A stretch of DNA of 64,000 nucleotides from Bacteroidia bacterium (GTDB lineage: Bacteria; Bacteroidota; Bacteroidia; Bacteroidales; UBA7960): assembly GCA_007695305.1 (NCBI GenBank), contig REEA01000112.1, positions 1 through 64,000 of the forward strand. The letters run 5' to 3'. The notes under the pieces are model-generated. The model did no database searches, had not been told where the DNA came from, and saw only the letters and a list, made by a program, of their open reading frames with translations. The position numbers were made by a program, and so were the translations under genes. Below, in pieces: positions 63,993 through 64,000 of this stretch (position 1 is the first letter of the stretch; the number at the start of each line of letters is the position of its first letter).

Positions 63993-64000
63993 ATCCCGGT

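Overview
This 64 kb window is a core-genome stretch of a Bacteroidetes/Bacteroidales-type bacterium. The supporting signs are TAnnTTTG-type promoter boxes, DUF4290 and DUF4294 genes, a type IX-secretion-like C-terminal domain, Cys-poor S14/L36, and infA-rpmJ placed between map and rpsM. Its centre is one co-directional ribosomal superoperon of about 18.5 kb: rpsL-rpsG-fusA-rpsJ-[S10]-[spc]-secY-map-infA-rpmJ-rpsM-rpsK-rpsD-rpoA-rplQ. A strong intrinsic terminator and eno follow it. Flanking modules are a patatin/Omp85-like (type Vd-like) protein, a His-rich porin-like OMP, pyruvate:ferredoxin oxidoreductase, a helicase-DUF4290-murA-grpE-dnaJ-ABC-ABC-sigma54 regulator block, nrfHA nitrite reductase, a TPR histidine kinase, tRNA-Leu(TAG), tig-clpP-clpX-DUF4294, a sugar transferase and miscellaneous genes. 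I see no CRISPR array, transposase, prophage, toxin-antitoxin or defence island, and no convincing new multi-gene system. The best candidate for something undescribed is the 160-nt gap between rplP and rpmC. It combines an internal promoter-like box, an 8-bp enclosing inverted repeat with an alternative 5' arm, internal hairpins and a 12-codon ORF. Other points worth a look are a rplQ gene with a ~160-aa acidic, tandemly repeated C-terminal extension, a two-promoter str-operon leader with an intervening hairpin, related 8-bp tandem arrays at two loci, and a sigma54 activator with a degenerate GAFTGA loop and no visible DNA-binding domain. All assignments come from reading motifs by eye; no database search was run.
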